Part shown: in pieces, positions 1-9,720 of the stretch
Numbering within the stretch: position 1 is the stretch's first letter
Layout: every line of letters starts with the position of its first letter
Source of the DNA: Pedobacter rhodius
GTDB taxonomy: Bacteria > Bacteroidota > Bacteroidia > Sphingobacteriales > Sphingobacteriaceae
DNA: 64,000 nt
Assembly: GCF_027213645.1 (NCBI RefSeq)
Contig: NZ_JAPWGL010000003.1
Coordinates: 682,001 to 746,000, forward strand
Direction: 5' to 3'
Position numbers and translations under genes: made by a program
The notes under the pieces: model-generated
The model's database searches: none
What the model was told of the DNA's origin: nothing
What the model saw: only the letters and a program-made list of their open reading frames with translations

Positions 1-133
1 TTTGCTTCAATAAAGCAATTGTTGCCCGGCTATAAACCCGATAAAGCGAAAAGCCCGGAGCCCGATGTTTCTTCGGGCGAGGACTTGCAGCGGTAGCGGG
101 GCTTTCGACAGCCATAGTAACAGAACTGTTCAT
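1..133. repeat. GC-rich hairpin repeat element (possible REP-like)
   Basis: The stretch is much richer in GC than its surroundings and is full of nested complementarity. GCCCGA at about 59-64 pairs with TCGGGC at about 72-77, and outer AAAGCCC and GGGCTTT segments flank this hairpin. The minus strand is open from an ATG at 133 to the window edge, but the codons follow the hairpins and read like no protein I know. I read it as a dispersed intergenic repeat rather than a gene. A truncated minus-strand gene entering from the left cannot be fully excluded. Confidence 0.45.
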
Positions 134-203
134 TTCCAAAAAATGAAATTAATTTATCTTTTCCTCTAATTTTCTTGTCTCAAACAAATTCAGCTTTTTT
201 GCT

Positions 204-211
204 TATTTTTG
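204..211 (+). promoter_or_regulatory. Putative prfA promoter, -7 element
   Basis: TATTTTTG fits the Bacteroidota -7 consensus TAnnTTTG and lies about 54 nt before the prfA start. I see no TTTG at the usual -33 spacing, so support is partial. Confidence 0.35.
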
Positions 212-264
212 CGATTCTTATTTTTTGATGAACCAATCGATAAGAAAATCAATTTTTTAATTAT

Positions 265-1338
265 ATGTTAGATAAATTAGAAGCGATAAAGCAGCGTTGG
301 GAAGATGTAGAAGAACAATTGAGTAACCCTGATGTAATTCAGGATATGAAACGTTTTGCAGCTTTAAACAAAGAATATAAAGATTTAGGCAAGATTGTAG
401 ATGAATACAAAATCTACAAAAATGTGATGAGTAATATCGATGCAAACAAGGAGATTTTAACAATTGAAAAAGATCCTGAAATGCGTGATATGGCAAAAGA
501 AGAGCTCGATTTGCTTTTGAAACAACAGGAAGAAATGGAAAGCAATATCCGTTTGATGTTGATTCCTAAAGACCCTGAAGATGCTAAAAATGCTGTGTTT
601 GAAATTCGTGGCGGTACCGGCGGAGATGAAGCTGCATTATTTGCCGGCGATTTATACCGCATGTATACCCGTTATTTTGAAACCAAAGGCTGGCGGGTAG
701 AAACAGTAGATGTTACTGAAGGAACTGCAGGTGGTTATAAAGAGGTTATCTTGAAAGTTAGCGGAGATGATGTTTATGGTCAGCTCAAGTATGAAAGTGG
801 CGTACATCGCGTTCAAAGGGTTCCTGATACAGAAACACAAGGCCGCGTGCATACCTCTGCCGCTTCCGTAGCCGTTTTACCTGAAGCAGAAGAAATAGAT
901 TTATATATTAATCCGGCCGATATCGAATTGCAGACCTCACGTTCAGGTGGTGCAGGCGGACAAAACGTTAACAAGGTTGAAACAAAAGTACAGTTAACGC
1001 ATAAACCGTCGGGCATTGTTGTGGTTTGCCAGCAGGAACGGTCTCAATTGGGTAACCGGGTTATTGCTATGGAGATGCTGCGCAGCAAATTATATGATAT
1101 TGAATTGCAAAAGAAGAATGGCGATATTGCCGCTAAACGTAAAACAATGGTATCAACCGGCGACCGTTCGGCGAAAATCAGAACTTACAATTATCCTCAA
1201 GGGCGGGTAACCGAACACCGTATCGGATTAACGATGTATAACCTTCCAGCCATTATGGATGGCGACATTCAGGAGATCATCGATGCGCTTCAATTTGCAG
1301 AAAATGCAGAGAAGATGCAAGAAGGTGCTGTGAGCTAA
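265..1338 (+). CDS. prfA: Peptide chain release factor 1 (RF1)
   Basis: RF1 recognises UAA and UAG stop codons in the ribosomal A site and triggers hydrolysis of peptidyl-tRNA in the cytoplasm. The 357-residue length is normal for the family. The catalytic GGQ loop is visible as [14 protein letters not shown] in the second half. The region just before it, [19 protein letters not shown], is the RF1-type anticodon-like region (P-x-T, here PDT) and not the SPF of RF2. The N-terminal third is helical and charged, as expected for domain 1. It starts with ATG and has no strong Shine-Dalgarno sequence. It appears monocistronic: the tRNA gene downstream has its own promoter. Confidence 0.97.
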   Translation: MLDKLEAIKQRWEDVEEQLSNPDVIQDMKRFAALNKEYKDLGKIVDEYKIYKNVMSNIDANKEILTIEKDPEMRDMAKEELDLLLKQQEEMESNIRLMLIPKDPEDAKNAVFEIRGGTGGDEAALFAGDLYRMYTRYFETKGWRVETVDVTEGTAGGYKEVILKVSGDDVYGQLKYESGVHRVQRVPDTETQGRVHTSAASVAVLPEAEEIDLYINPADIELQTSRSGGAGGQNVNKVETKVQLTHKPSGIVVVCQQERSQLGNRVIAMEMLRSKLYDIELQKKNGDIAAKRKTMVSTGDRSAKIRTYNYPQGRVTEHRIGLTMYNLPAIMDGDIQEIIDALQFAENAEKMQEGAVS

Positions 1339-1364
1339 TGACTTATAATTATTTGAAAAAAAAG

Positions 1365-1395
1365 TTTGCGAATAACGATTTTGTCTCTATATTTG
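1365..1395 (+). promoter_or_regulatory. Promoter of the tRNA-Asp gene
   Basis: TTTG (1365-1368), 19 nt, then TATATTTG (1388-1395) is a near-ideal Bacteroidota sigma-A promoter. Transcription would start near 1402, leaving a leader of about 40 nt before the tRNA. Confidence 0.7.
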
Positions 1396-1443
1396 CAACC
1401 TCGAAAGGGGAAAGAGGTTTAAACTTTTAAAAAGCAAACAAAC

Positions 1444-1517
1444 GGAGTGGTAGTTCAGCTGGTTAGAATGCCTGCCTGTCACGCAGGAGGTCGCGGGTTC
1501 GAGTCCCGTCCATTCCG
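1444..1517 (+). tRNA. tRNA-Asp (anticodon GUC)
   Basis: A complete cloverleaf can be drawn. The acceptor arm GGAGTGG pairs with CCATTCC with one G-U pair. The anticodon stem CCTGC/GCAGG closes the loop CTGTCAC with anticodon GTC, and the T arm is GCGGG/CCCGT with loop TTCGAGT. The discriminator base is G, as usual for tRNA-Asp. The following bases are CAA, so the CCA end is not encoded and must be added enzymatically. Confidence 0.96.
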
Positions 1518-1521
1518 CAAG

Positions 1522-1555
1522 AAAAGCCTTAACTTGAAAAAGTTGAGGCTTTTTT
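1522..1555. terminator. Intrinsic terminator, probably bidirectional
   Basis: AAAAGCCTTAACTT pairs with AAGTTGAGGCTTTT over about 14 positions and is followed by a T run. It ends the tRNA transcript. Because the DUF1543 gene converges from the right and stops at 1560, its complement may also end that transcript. Confidence 0.8.
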
Positions 1556-1559
1556 GCTT

Positions 1560-2138
1560 TTACAGCTTATCCAACTTAAAATAGCCAAGGTGAATTTCGT
1601 CTTCTGGTAAATCAAAACCCTGCTCTATGGAAATATGGTATTTTTCTTTTAGATGAGCTTCTAAAATATCTTCTACCTTGTAAATATCATCTACATCAAT
1701 TCCATATTTTTCATCCACATGTGAGTTGGCTCCTTTTATGGAATTCGTTTTAAAGAAAACCGTTTTCTTCGAATCCTGTACCGCATTTGCCCGGTTATCC
1801 TGAACAGTTAAAACGATGTAATGCTGTTCTTCGAGTTTACCGGATTGATAACCACCGAGGTTGATAAAAAACAATTTTCTGTCTGATGTATTCTTATTTG
1901 CTTCCTTTGGAATAACTTTTACCTGATATCCATTAACATTGTTCACTTCCCGCCAGCCGTCTATATGGATGCTGTTGCCGGCTTCAGGCCAAAATGCTTT
2001 AATTTGAGGAACGAGTTCTTTCAAAGAATTTGCAATCCCGAAAAAATAATCGTGCTGTTCTACATTTCTTTTTGGCGCTTTAGAACCTAGTAAAAGCATA
2101 AAAAGTTTAGGGCTGTAATTTTCTTGTTCATTTACCAT
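1560..2138 (-). CDS. DUF1543 domain-containing protein
   Basis: Small cytoplasmic protein of unknown biochemical role. After a short N-terminal tail, KLFMLLLG followed by EQHD and the later HIDGWREV segment match what I remember of the DUF1543 family. I see no signal peptide or membrane segment. The reading frame extends upstream to a TTG at 2171, but the ATG at 2138 (MVNEQ...) leads directly into the family core and is preferred, giving 192 residues. The gene converges on the tRNA-Asp gene and has no operon partner; a non-coding stretch lies upstream. No function is inferred. Confidence 0.8.
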   Translation of the reverse strand: MVNEQENYSPKLFMLLLGSKAPKRNVEQHDYFFGIANSLKELVPQIKAFWPEAGNSIHIDGWREVNNVNGYQVKVIPKEANKNTSDRKLFFINLGGYQSGKLEEQHYIVLTVQDNRANAVQDSKKTVFFKTNSIKGANSHVDEKYGIDVDDIYKVEDILEAHLKEKYHISIEQGFDLPEDEIHLGYFKLDKL

Positions 2139-2171
2139 AGCTAATCTCTTAAACCAATATCTTTTTAACAA

Positions 2172-2951
2172 GTTTTGACAAACAGCCTTAAAAACGTTAA
2201 TTTTTTTAAACTCATGTAGGATTTACAATTCTACAAAATCAGCGGGACGCATAAATTAAACCGCCACGGAAATACTGATTTTCATAGAAAGGTGCTTAAA
2301 GAACCATAATCTGCGTTAACCTGCGAAATCAGCAGAAAAAACACCTTGCCATGAAAACGATATTAAACAATCATAATTTGCGTTTATCTGCAAAATTCGC
2401 GAGAACAATAAATAATTATGTTTTTTCTTAACCGTCATCGAAAACCTGTTTATCTAGAAAAATATTATCAAAGTTTAGGAAAAGCCTTAATTATATCTTA
2501 AAAACAACCTATTTCTCGAATCCATCTTTGTTTAAAAGGATAGTTACGAATTAATTGAGTGCATCGGCTGTATCAGATTTACTCAATTATAGAATATTTG
2601 TGATAACTAAATTAGAGAAGCAGGTTGTTAGCGATTTTTAAATAGTGCCAAAGGTTAATCAAAAACTTTTGAAATTGTCATTAAAATGTAAATTATAATA
2701 TTTTTTTAAGTGTGATATAATGTTAAAAATTAATTATACACAAGCTTTTGTGTACTTTCGGCGCGAAGAAAAAAAGCTATTAACACAGGTTGTTAATAAA
2801 ACCAAAGTACACCTAAGCTTGAGCGTATATTTTTCAGCTTAAATGTATTACAAACAAACGATTATCCTCTGGTATTAATATTTCATGAAGCTCCGTAACT
2901 GGCGCATTGAAGATTTTATGCTTAGCCTTTGGTTAAACCATAAATGAATTT
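2172..2951. other. Long intergenic stretch with degenerate repeats and palindromes
   Basis: No convincing gene is seen on either strand. Two degenerate copies of a unit lie at about 2303-2340 (CCATAATCTGCGTTAACCTG...) and 2369-2407 (TCATAATTTGCGTTTATCTG...). AATTGAGT and ACTCAATT form an 8-bp inverted repeat at about 2550-2590. TACACAA-GCTT-TTGTGTA at 2737-2754 is a perfect 7-bp-arm palindrome and could be an operator. A 20-codon ORF (2885-2947) ends just before the next gene and could be a leader peptide, but nothing else supports it. Confidence 0.5.
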
Positions 2952-3257
2952 ATGTTTAAAAAAGTTTGTATTTTATCACTCCTGATTCTAATGGGGTTAA
3001 ATGTAGCTGCACAATTAGCAGCGCCCTCCCCTGTAACAAAAAATAAAAATTCTGTTCCCTTTCGTCATTGGTTTTCTGTTTTGCATGCAGTTATGCTAAC
3101 CGCCTATGCTCCATTTAATGCCGGGAAGTATTTAAGTAGGTCAGGGTTAGATTTCGAATATGAAGGTTATATTCAAATGCAGTCCAATATTTTAAGGGGC
3201 ACTGTATCTGCCGCAGCATTTCTCAGCACTCAAATCGATTCCATAAATATTCAATAA
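2952..3257 (+). CDS. Small secreted hypothetical protein
   Basis: I do not recognise this 101-residue protein. It starts with a typical signal peptide: MFKK, a hydrophobic stretch SLLILMGLNVAAQ, and a probable cleavage site after about residue 20. The mature part of about 80 residues has no cysteine or obvious motif. It lies 87 nt before the hybrid histidine kinase gene in the same direction, so it may be co-transcribed and act in the periplasm with the kinase's sensor region. That link is inference from position only. Confidence 0.55.
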   Translation: MFKKVCILSLLILMGLNVAAQLAAPSPVTKNKNSVPFRHWFSVLHAVMLTAYAPFNAGKYLSRSGLDFEYEGYIQMQSNILRGTVSAAAFLSTQIDSINIQ

Positions 3258-3344
3258 CGAACGCAATTGCTAAAATGAATGCCTTATGAACAGCACGTTA
3301 ATTATTTTAAGTTTCAGTAGAAACCTGTAAATACACATAAAAAT

Positions 3345-5759
3345 TTGAAAAAATTATTAACCTCGTTCCTTCTTCTTTTTTTAATCACTTCATCTGGTGC
3401 GCAGTATCGGTTTGAGGTCGGTAAACTGCCTAAAAAAGTGTCTCTTAAAAAATTTGCATCTATTCTTGATGTCGAAAACAGGGAACTTTCAATTGACCAG
3501 GTTATTATGAAAAGCGACCAGCTTCAATTTAAACCTTTAATTACAATGAAGAATGGTTTGGGCTACACGAACCAAAATTATTGGGTAAAGTTTGACTTAT
3601 ATAATGCCTCAAATACGCCCTTGCTCTATTACCTGGAGGCCGCAGATCCTGCAACCAATAATGTAGACCTTTACCTGATTAGTGAAAACAAACCTACAGG
3701 TGTTCAAAGAAGCGGAGATAATTTAGACTTTACTCAAAAAAGTGTTGCAAACCGGAAAAATATCTTTAAAATAGAACTGGCCGCAGGAGAAAAAAAAAGG
3801 GCATATATTTCGATTAAAACTGATGGTCAAATAAATAAATTGCCGCTGGTATTGAAAGATGAGCAGACGTTTTTTAATAAATTGTACCATGAGCAATTTT
3901 TATTAGGCATCTTTTATGGGTTGCTTACCATCATCATTATCACCTACTTTTTCTTTTTTATTGCATTAAAAGAAATAGTTTTTTTATACTACGCTGCTTA
4001 TGTATTTTTTGCAGGTTTATCTCAATTTGCAAGTGATGGCCTGTATCACCAGTATTTGGGTACGAGTAATTCATGGCTAAACCTGCATGTAGAAATTCTT
4101 ACCATAATATTTGCCAGTTTTTGTTTTGCAGGATACAGTGAGATTATGCTGAATATTAGGGAAAGAAATCTGATAATAAACCGCTGTTTTAAATTTATTT
4201 ACATCCTTTTAAGCATAATATTTTTAAGCATAATTTTCTTTCCCGGATCTCTGAAGTATGCCTATCCGACAGTCAGTACAATTACTGTATTTGGAATGCT
4301 TTTAATTTTATTATTTGTTGTAATCTCATTATATAAAAAACAAAGTTTAGATGGGTTTTATGTAGCAGGAATTTCCATTCTTTTTGTGACCCTGATATTG
4401 GTTATACTCATGAATTTAGAAATCTTACCGCAAAATTTCTTAATTCATAATATCGTTAAACCCGTGTTTGCCTTAGAAATAATAGCACTATCCTTATCTA
4501 TGGCCAACCGTATTCGTTTGTTAAAAAGTAAGGAGCAGGAACACCAGGCTGTGGCATTGCAGAAAGCGGAAGAACTTAATAATATAAAATCGTACTTCCT
4601 TTCTAATATGAGCCATGAGCTCAGAACACCATTGAACGTAATTTTAGGCTTGGCCGCGATTATGGAAAATGAGAGTAACGATGCCAGGTTGAGGGCAAAC
4701 TGTGAAGTAATCAAATATACGTCTAAAGGATTACTCTCTTCTGTTAGTGATATCCTGGATTTTTCGAGAATTGAGGAAGGTGAACTTAAACTCGATAAAA
4801 GTGAATTCAGTTTGTATGAAACCTTATACGAACTGGCTTCAAGTGCCGGAAAACAAAGCCGGGATAAAGGGATTACGTTTGATTTCAACAGCGCTGTCAA
4901 AAAAGACGTTTATGTTATTGGCGACCGCACGAGACTTGAACAAATTATTTATAATATTTTGGGTAACGCAATAAAATTTACGTCAAAAGGCAATATAATT
5001 TTTGAGATAAAAGCAACCAGTACAGTCGATACGATACAATTGAATATTATGGTGAAGGATACGGGTGTGGGAATACCTAAAGAAAAACTGGCCACGATAT
5101 TCGAACTTTTTTCACAAACCAACTTCGACAATAAAAGAAGATATGGCGGTTTTGGAATCGGCCTGAGCATTGTAAAGGCCTTAACAGATTTGCATAACGG
5201 TAGCATTAAAATTAATAGCGAACCTGATCAGGGAACTACCTGCGAAATTGTGATAACTTATCCGTTACAGCAACCTAAAGAAGCCGAAATCAATATATAT
5301 TCTTTAGTTGATTACGATTTAATGGGTAAGCATATTCTTATTGTTGAGGATAACCCAATGAACCAGATGATTATTCAATTGATGATGAGCGACTGGAAAA
5401 ACACGAAGGTGAGCCTGGCGAATGATGGTGCTGAATGCCTGGAGCTTATAAAAAAGGAATCTGTAGATTTAATATTAATGGACTTGCAAATGCCTGTTAT
5501 GGATGGCTATGAAGCGATTTCGGCCATAAAAAAAGGTGATGCCGGTGCATCGAATATTAATATACCTATAATTGTGATTACCGCTGACATTACCAAAGCG
5601 ACTAAAGAACGCCTTTCTAAATTAGGCGTGGCCGGTTATATGTATAAGCCGATAGATGAAAAAATACTTTATCAAAAAATAACTACGGCGTTTTCGAAAG
5701 AAAAGATATTATTTTCCGGAAGCGATCCAAACCTTTTGAATACGGACACTGGTATTTAA
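3345..5759 (+). CDS. 7TMR-DISM hybrid sensor histidine kinase/response regulator
   Basis: Inner-membrane two-component sensor of 804 residues. The order is: a signal peptide (residues 1-19, ending SSGAQ), a periplasmic 7TMR-DISM-type sensor domain to about residue 180, about seven hydrophobic segments (roughly 185-390), a HisKA domain with H-box SNMSHELRTPLN (His424), a HATPase domain with GVGIPKEKL and GGFGIGLSIVKAL, and a C-terminal receiver with phosphoacceptor Asp713 in LILMDLQMPVMDG. No DNA-binding output domain is present, so a separate phosphotransfer or regulator partner is needed; none is adjacent. The start is TTG at 3345, directly before the signal peptide. The ligand is unknown; sensor domains of this kind are often linked to carbohydrates. 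Confidence 0.9.
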   Translation: MKKLLTSFLLLFLITSSGAQYRFEVGKLPKKVSLKKFASILDVENRELSIDQVIMKSDQLQFKPLITMKNGLGYTNQNYWVKFDLYNASNTPLLYYLEAADPATNNVDLYLISENKPTGVQRSGDNLDFTQKSVANRKNIFKIELAAGEKKRAYISIKTDGQINKLPLVLKDEQTFFNKLYHEQFLLGIFYGLLTIIIITYFFFFIALKEIVFLYYAAYVFFAGLSQFASDGLYHQYLGTSNSWLNLHVEILTIIFASFCFAGYSEIMLNIRERNLIINRCFKFIYILLSIIFLSIIFFPGSLKYAYPTVSTITVFGMLLILLFVVISLYKKQSLDGFYVAGISILFVTLILVILMNLEILPQNFLIHNIVKPVFALEIIALSLSMANRIRLLKSKEQEHQAVALQKAEELNNIKSYFLSNMSHELRTPLNVILGLAAIMENESNDARLRANCEVIKYTSKGLLSSVSDILDFSRIEEGELKLDKSEFSLYETLYELASSAGKQSRDKGITFDFNSAVKKDVYVIGDRTRLEQIIYNILGNAIKFTSKGNIIFEIKATSTVDTIQLNIMVKDTGVGIPKEKLATIFELFSQTNFDNKRRYGGFGIGLSIVKALTDLHNGSIKINSEPDQGTTCEIVITYPLQQPKEAEINIYSLVDYDLMGKHILIVEDNPMNQMIIQLMMSDWKNTKVSLANDGAECLELIKKESVDLILMDLQMPVMDGYEAISAIKKGDAGASNINIPIIVITADITKATKERLSKLGVAGYMYKPIDEKILYQKITTAFSKEKILFSGSDPNLLNTDTGI

Positions 5760-5842
5760 AAGGTCTGGCAATAACTCCTTCATTTCGAAGAAAATTACCG
5801 GAAGAGTAATATATTAATTTTAATATGTTATAATTCTTGATG

Positions 5843-7555
5843 CTAATTGGTTTTTAAAAGCGCATTTACTATTCGCTCTGACGCCGCTTCACAAAAATCA
5901 AGACCTGAATAATCAGGATTATAGCCACCAATGTAAGGTACAGCCATCATATAAATCCGATCATTTAGTGCATTGTAATTATTAATGACCTGGAAATTGT
6001 CGTTAATGGTTATGCCTGGAACATTCAGATAATAACAACCGTCAATACCTTTTTCTACCTTATCATTTGTTTTACTAGCCTCCATTCCGGCTTTATTATC
6101 TTTAAACTTTATTTTTGCCGGGCTAACTGTTTTTTTGCTGATAAGACTTGGGTATGGAAGATCCTGATAAGATAAATGCGGTTGGCCAACACAATCTATA
6201 AATGTATCATATTGGTTTGACTGCCTTTGCCCATCTTCATCAGTATAGTGGTAAATAGCACCTCCTTCAGGTTGTGCCTCTTCTGCACCATCTTCACCTA
6301 CAGAAACGATTTCCAATACGCCGGCCTCATTTAACGCCAGTATTTCCTCTACTGAACTTTGCGGAACAAAAGCAATAACGATTGAAATTAATGGCATCAG
6401 CGTCTTTTGAAGCCTCAGCATATCTTCCGCGGAGAAATATTTTGCCGGGTAATTCATGGCAAAACTTAATACAGCCAATAGTTCTTTCCAGTAAACTGAT
6501 TCTTCTTTTTTTATGGATTCTTCGGCCTCAAAATATTCAGTTTTAAACAGCTGAAAAGGTTCATAACGTTCTCTTTTATTCATTACAATGGTCACAAAAT
6601 CTTCCATTGAAAGGTCTTTTATAATCGCATAGAATTCAGGCCTTTTCTCTTTAAACATTTCTTTAAAGTTTTTTTCGAAAACGAAATCAAGCGCTAAAAA
6701 GCCGTCATTTTCTGCTTTATTCTGTGCTACTTCTGCTTTACTTAAAATAGAATCTTTTAAAAGATGCGGGTCTTCCAAATGAAACCTGATGGCGGGCAGC
6801 ATTCCATTTCTTGAATGCATAACAATTTTAAAATCTTCACTTCCAGGCGCTGGTTCAAATAATAATTTGTCATTCTGATCCAGTTTAAATTCACCATTAT
6901 GCCTGGCGAGGGTCCTTATCCCATCAATTGCTGTTAATGATGAACCTTTTATAGCAACACGGTGATTAACCTTAAATTCTAATTTTGATGGTGGATAAGG
7001 CGAATCGAAATAGCCGGGAATTTTACCTTCAAACTTCTTAGGCCAGCGATGGCCTGTGCAGATAATGACATTGTCGTATTCAAATTCTGATTGATCTGCT
7101 AGTTTTACCCTTACTTTGTTCTGCTCAGGGTAATCGATAATATCTGTAACTTCTTTGCCAAGATAAGTTTCCACTAATATCCCGGATAGCGCTGCCTGGT
7201 TTTTCAATAAATCAAACTGTGCAGTCAAATATTTACCGAAAAGCAGGCGTGGCATAACTTTATAATCATTAAACTTGTCCGGATTTATTCTAAAGCGCGT
7301 TAATAAATCCGCAGGAAGTGTTTGTATCCAGTCATTAACGGATGTAACGAGATCGGGAATTTCGTTGCCGGATACATTAGTAATGTGCTCGTCGTTTGCC
7401 CCGGCCTTGCTATAAGGCATGCCTGAACCCAGCTTATCGCTTTTCTCGAAAATTTCTATACTGATATCAGTTCTTTCTGATTCTACCAGGCGTTTAAATA
7501 TGAAAAGCGCACTCGGGCCACCGCCTAAAATGGCTATTTTTTTAAAGGTTTTCAA
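5843..7555 (-). CDS. FAD/NAD(P)-binding oxidoreductase-like protein
   Basis: A 570-residue flavoprotein of the FAD-NAD(P)-binding (NAD_binding_9-like) type. The N-terminus IAILGGGPSALFIFKRL is a classical dinucleotide-binding fold (GxGxxA-like, here GGGPSA), and NVIICTGHRWPK is the second typical flavoprotein segment. I see no signal peptide, so it is probably cytoplasmic. The substrate is unknown; related proteins include HI0933-like and adenylate-oxidising types, and I cannot choose among them. The start appears to be TTG, because no ATG lies before the Rossmann motif. The gene is monocistronic and converges with the histidine kinase gene. Confidence 0.8.
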   Translation of the reverse strand: MKTFKKIAILGGGPSALFIFKRLVESERTDISIEIFEKSDKLGSGMPYSKAGANDEHITNVSGNEIPDLVTSVNDWIQTLPADLLTRFRINPDKFNDYKVMPRLLFGKYLTAQFDLLKNQAALSGILVETYLGKEVTDIIDYPEQNKVRVKLADQSEFEYDNVIICTGHRWPKKFEGKIPGYFDSPYPPSKLEFKVNHRVAIKGSSLTAIDGIRTLARHNGEFKLDQNDKLLFEPAPGSEDFKIVMHSRNGMLPAIRFHLEDPHLLKDSILSKAEVAQNKAENDGFLALDFVFEKNFKEMFKEKRPEFYAIIKDLSMEDFVTIVMNKRERYEPFQLFKTEYFEAEESIKKEESVYWKELLAVLSFAMNYPAKYFSAEDMLRLQKTLMPLISIVIAFVPQSSVEEILALNEAGVLEIVSVGEDGAEEAQPEGGAIYHYTDEDGQRQSNQYDTFIDCVGQPHLSYQDLPYPSLISKKTVSPAKIKFKDNKAGMEASKTNDKVEKGIDGCYYLNVPGITINDNFQVINNYNALNDRIYMMAVPYIGGYNPDYSGLDFCEAASERIVNALLKTN

Positions 7556-7700
7556 TTATTTTTTTAAAGTTATTAGGGTTGATTGAAATAACCTTTTCCG
7601 TGAAATAAAGTTTTGAATTAATTACACACGAGTTTTGCTGAGGAGATGCATTCGTAATGAACTAAAACGTTTTATAAATGTTTAATTGCCTTATTAATTA

Positions 7701-7708
7701 TATATTTG
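7701..7708 (+). promoter_or_regulatory. Putative promoter -7 element of the GH97 gene
   Basis: TATATTTG matches TAnnTTTG and lies about 63 nt before the ATG. No well-spaced -33 TTTG is seen. Confidence 0.35.
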
Positions 7709-7770
7709 TTTAGTAACTACGCCGCATTTACGTTATTGTTATTTAAAACTTAATTAATTTATCCGATTTT

Positions 7771-9720
7771 ATGAAGTTCAAATTATCATTAGCTATTTTA
7801 ATATTTTTAACCTCATTTAAACTTTTTAGTGCACCAATCGAGCTTTATTCACCCGACAGGAAAATAAAAATTACGGTAAACTTAGGTCGTAAAATAGCTT
7901 ATTCGGTTGACATGAATGCGGATAAGGTGCTTTCCAATGCCTTCTTAAATTTAAATTTGGGTAAGGAGCAGTTAGGTGAAAATCCACAGCTTTTAAAAAA
8001 AGTAATTTCTGCTCATGCTACTATTTCTCAACCCGTGGTTCCGCTGAAAAATAGCACTGTAGAAAATAAATATAATTTACTTCGTCTCGATTTCAAGAAA
8101 GATTATAGCGTGGAATTTAGGGCCTATAACGATGGCTTTGCTTATCGGTTTATAACAAATAAAAAAGACTCAGTACTTGTTTTGAATGAAGATGTTCATT
8201 TAGAATTTGCTGAAGATGTGACAACGGCTTATCTGGAGACAAAGAGCTTTATGACTTCTTATGAAATTCTGTATCAAAACAAAAAACTCAGCGAAGTTGA
8301 TGCACAAAATATGAGCGTATTGCCAATTCTTTTTAAGGATAAGAAATATAAAATCCTGCTTTCCGAGGCAGACCTATACGATTACCCGGCAATGTTTGTA
8401 AAGGTAAAAAATGGAAGAGCAGTAGATGCAATTTTTCCGAAAGTCCCGGAAATTTATGCACCGAATGGTGATAGAAACCTGAAGATTGTTAAAGAATACG
8501 ACTACATCGCAAAAACCTCCGGAAAGCGTTCTTATCCATGGCGGTTTATGGTAATTTCTGATAAAGATGAGGTTTTACCCGAGAATCAAATGGTGTACAA
8601 ACTCTCGACGCCAAATCAAATTAAAGATTTTTCATGGATAAAGCCAGGACAGGTAACCTGGGAATGGTGGCATAATGCCTATGTTTATGGTGTAGATTTT
8701 AAATCAGGTTATAATCAGGATACTTATAAATATTATATCGATTTCGCATCGAAATTTAAAATTCCATATATAATTATGGATGAAGGTTGGGCGAAAACAA
8801 CATTAAACCCTTACGAGCCAAATCCAACAATTAACCTCCGGGAATTAATCGCTTATGGCAAACAGAAAAACGTAAAAATAATTTTATGGTTTACCTGGCT
8901 TGCAGTTGAACAAAATCCTGATGTTTTTAAAAAACTGGAAGAGTGGGGCATTGCCGGTGTTAAGGTGGATTTTATGGATAGAAGCGACCAATGGATGGTA
9001 AACTATTATACAAAAATTGCAAAAGAAGCGGCAAGGTACCACATATTAGTTGATTTTCATGGCGCTTTTAAACCCGCTGGTTTAGAGGTGGCTTATCCGA
9101 ATGTACTTTCTTACGAAGGTGTAATCGGTATGGAGCAGAACATCGGCGGTGGTTTAGCTACCCCAAAAAATAATTTATTTCTTCCTTTTTTAAGAAATGC
9201 AGTCGGGCCGATGGATTATACACCCGGTGCAATGCGTTCAGGACATCCGAAAGATTATAAGGCGAATTGGATAAATGTGATGAGCATTGGTACCAGGGCA
9301 CACCAAATTGCAATGTATATCGTATTCGAAAGTGGCTTTCAGATGTTGGCTGATAATCCCTTTAATTACCTTCGGGAACCTGAAACAACTTCTTTTATTA
9401 CTGGTATTCCTGTAACATGGGACGAAACTAAAATAATTAAAGCTGAAATTGGAGAATATATTGTTACGGCAAAAAGAAAAGGGCAGGAGTGGTTTGTAGG
9501 GGCAATGACAAACAGTACAGAACGTAAAATAATGATAGACACCGACTTTCTGTCGAAAGATAAAAGTTATGAATTAACATTGATCAAAGATGGTATCAAC
9601 GCAGATTTTCAAGCAATGGATTTCAAACGATTAAACATGAAAATTAAATCAGGCGATAAAATAAATATAGATATGGTTAAGGATGGTGGCTATGCAGCTC
9701 ATCTGGTTCCTTTAAACTAA
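7771..9720 (+). CDS. Glycoside hydrolase family 97 protein (alpha-glycosidase)
   Basis: Periplasmic alpha-glycosidase of the GH97 (SusB-like) family, 649 residues, normal length. A signal peptide (residues 1-21, ending FKLFSA) precedes an N-terminal beta-rich domain, a TIM barrel (about 290-550) and a C-terminal beta domain. The motif VKVDFMD places Asp400 where the retaining GH97 enzymes have their nucleophile, and Glu455 in GMEQN lies 55 residues later. As I recall, the same spacing occurs between nucleophile and acid/base in the retaining alpha-galactosidase BT1871. This favours a retaining, alpha-galactosidase-like activity over the inverting SusB type, but the substrate is not proven. 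No SusC/SusD pair is adjacent, so it is not in a classical PUL here. Confidence 0.9.
   Translation: MKFKLSLAILIFLTSFKLFSAPIELYSPDRKIKITVNLGRKIAYSVDMNADKVLSNAFLNLNLGKEQLGENPQLLKKVISAHATISQPVVPLKNSTVENKYNLLRLDFKKDYSVEFRAYNDGFAYRFITNKKDSVLVLNEDVHLEFAEDVTTAYLETKSFMTSYEILYQNKKLSEVDAQNMSVLPILFKDKKYKILLSEADLYDYPAMFVKVKNGRAVDAIFPKVPEIYAPNGDRNLKIVKEYDYIAKTSGKRSYPWRFMVISDKDEVLPENQMVYKLSTPNQIKDFSWIKPGQVTWEWWHNAYVYGVDFKSGYNQDTYKYYIDFASKFKIPYIIMDEGWAKTTLNPYEPNPTINLRELIAYGKQKNVKIILWFTWLAVEQNPDVFKKLEEWGIAGVKVDFMDRSDQWMVNYYTKIAKEAARYHILVDFHGAFKPAGLEVAYPNVLSYEGVIGMEQNIGGGLATPKNNLFLPFLRNAVGPMDYTPGAMRSGHPKDYKANWINVMSIGTRAHQIAMYIVFESGFQMLADNPFNYLREPETTSFITGIPVTWDETKIIKAEIGEYIVTAKRKGQEWFVGAMTNSTERKIMIDTDFLSKDKSYELTLIKDGINADFQAMDFKRLNMKIKSGDKINIDMVKDGGYAAHLVPLN

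Noticed and set aside
2885-2947. 20-codon ORF before the 101-residue protein gene
   Set aside because: It could be a leader peptide, but length and lack of any motif or attenuator structure leave no support.
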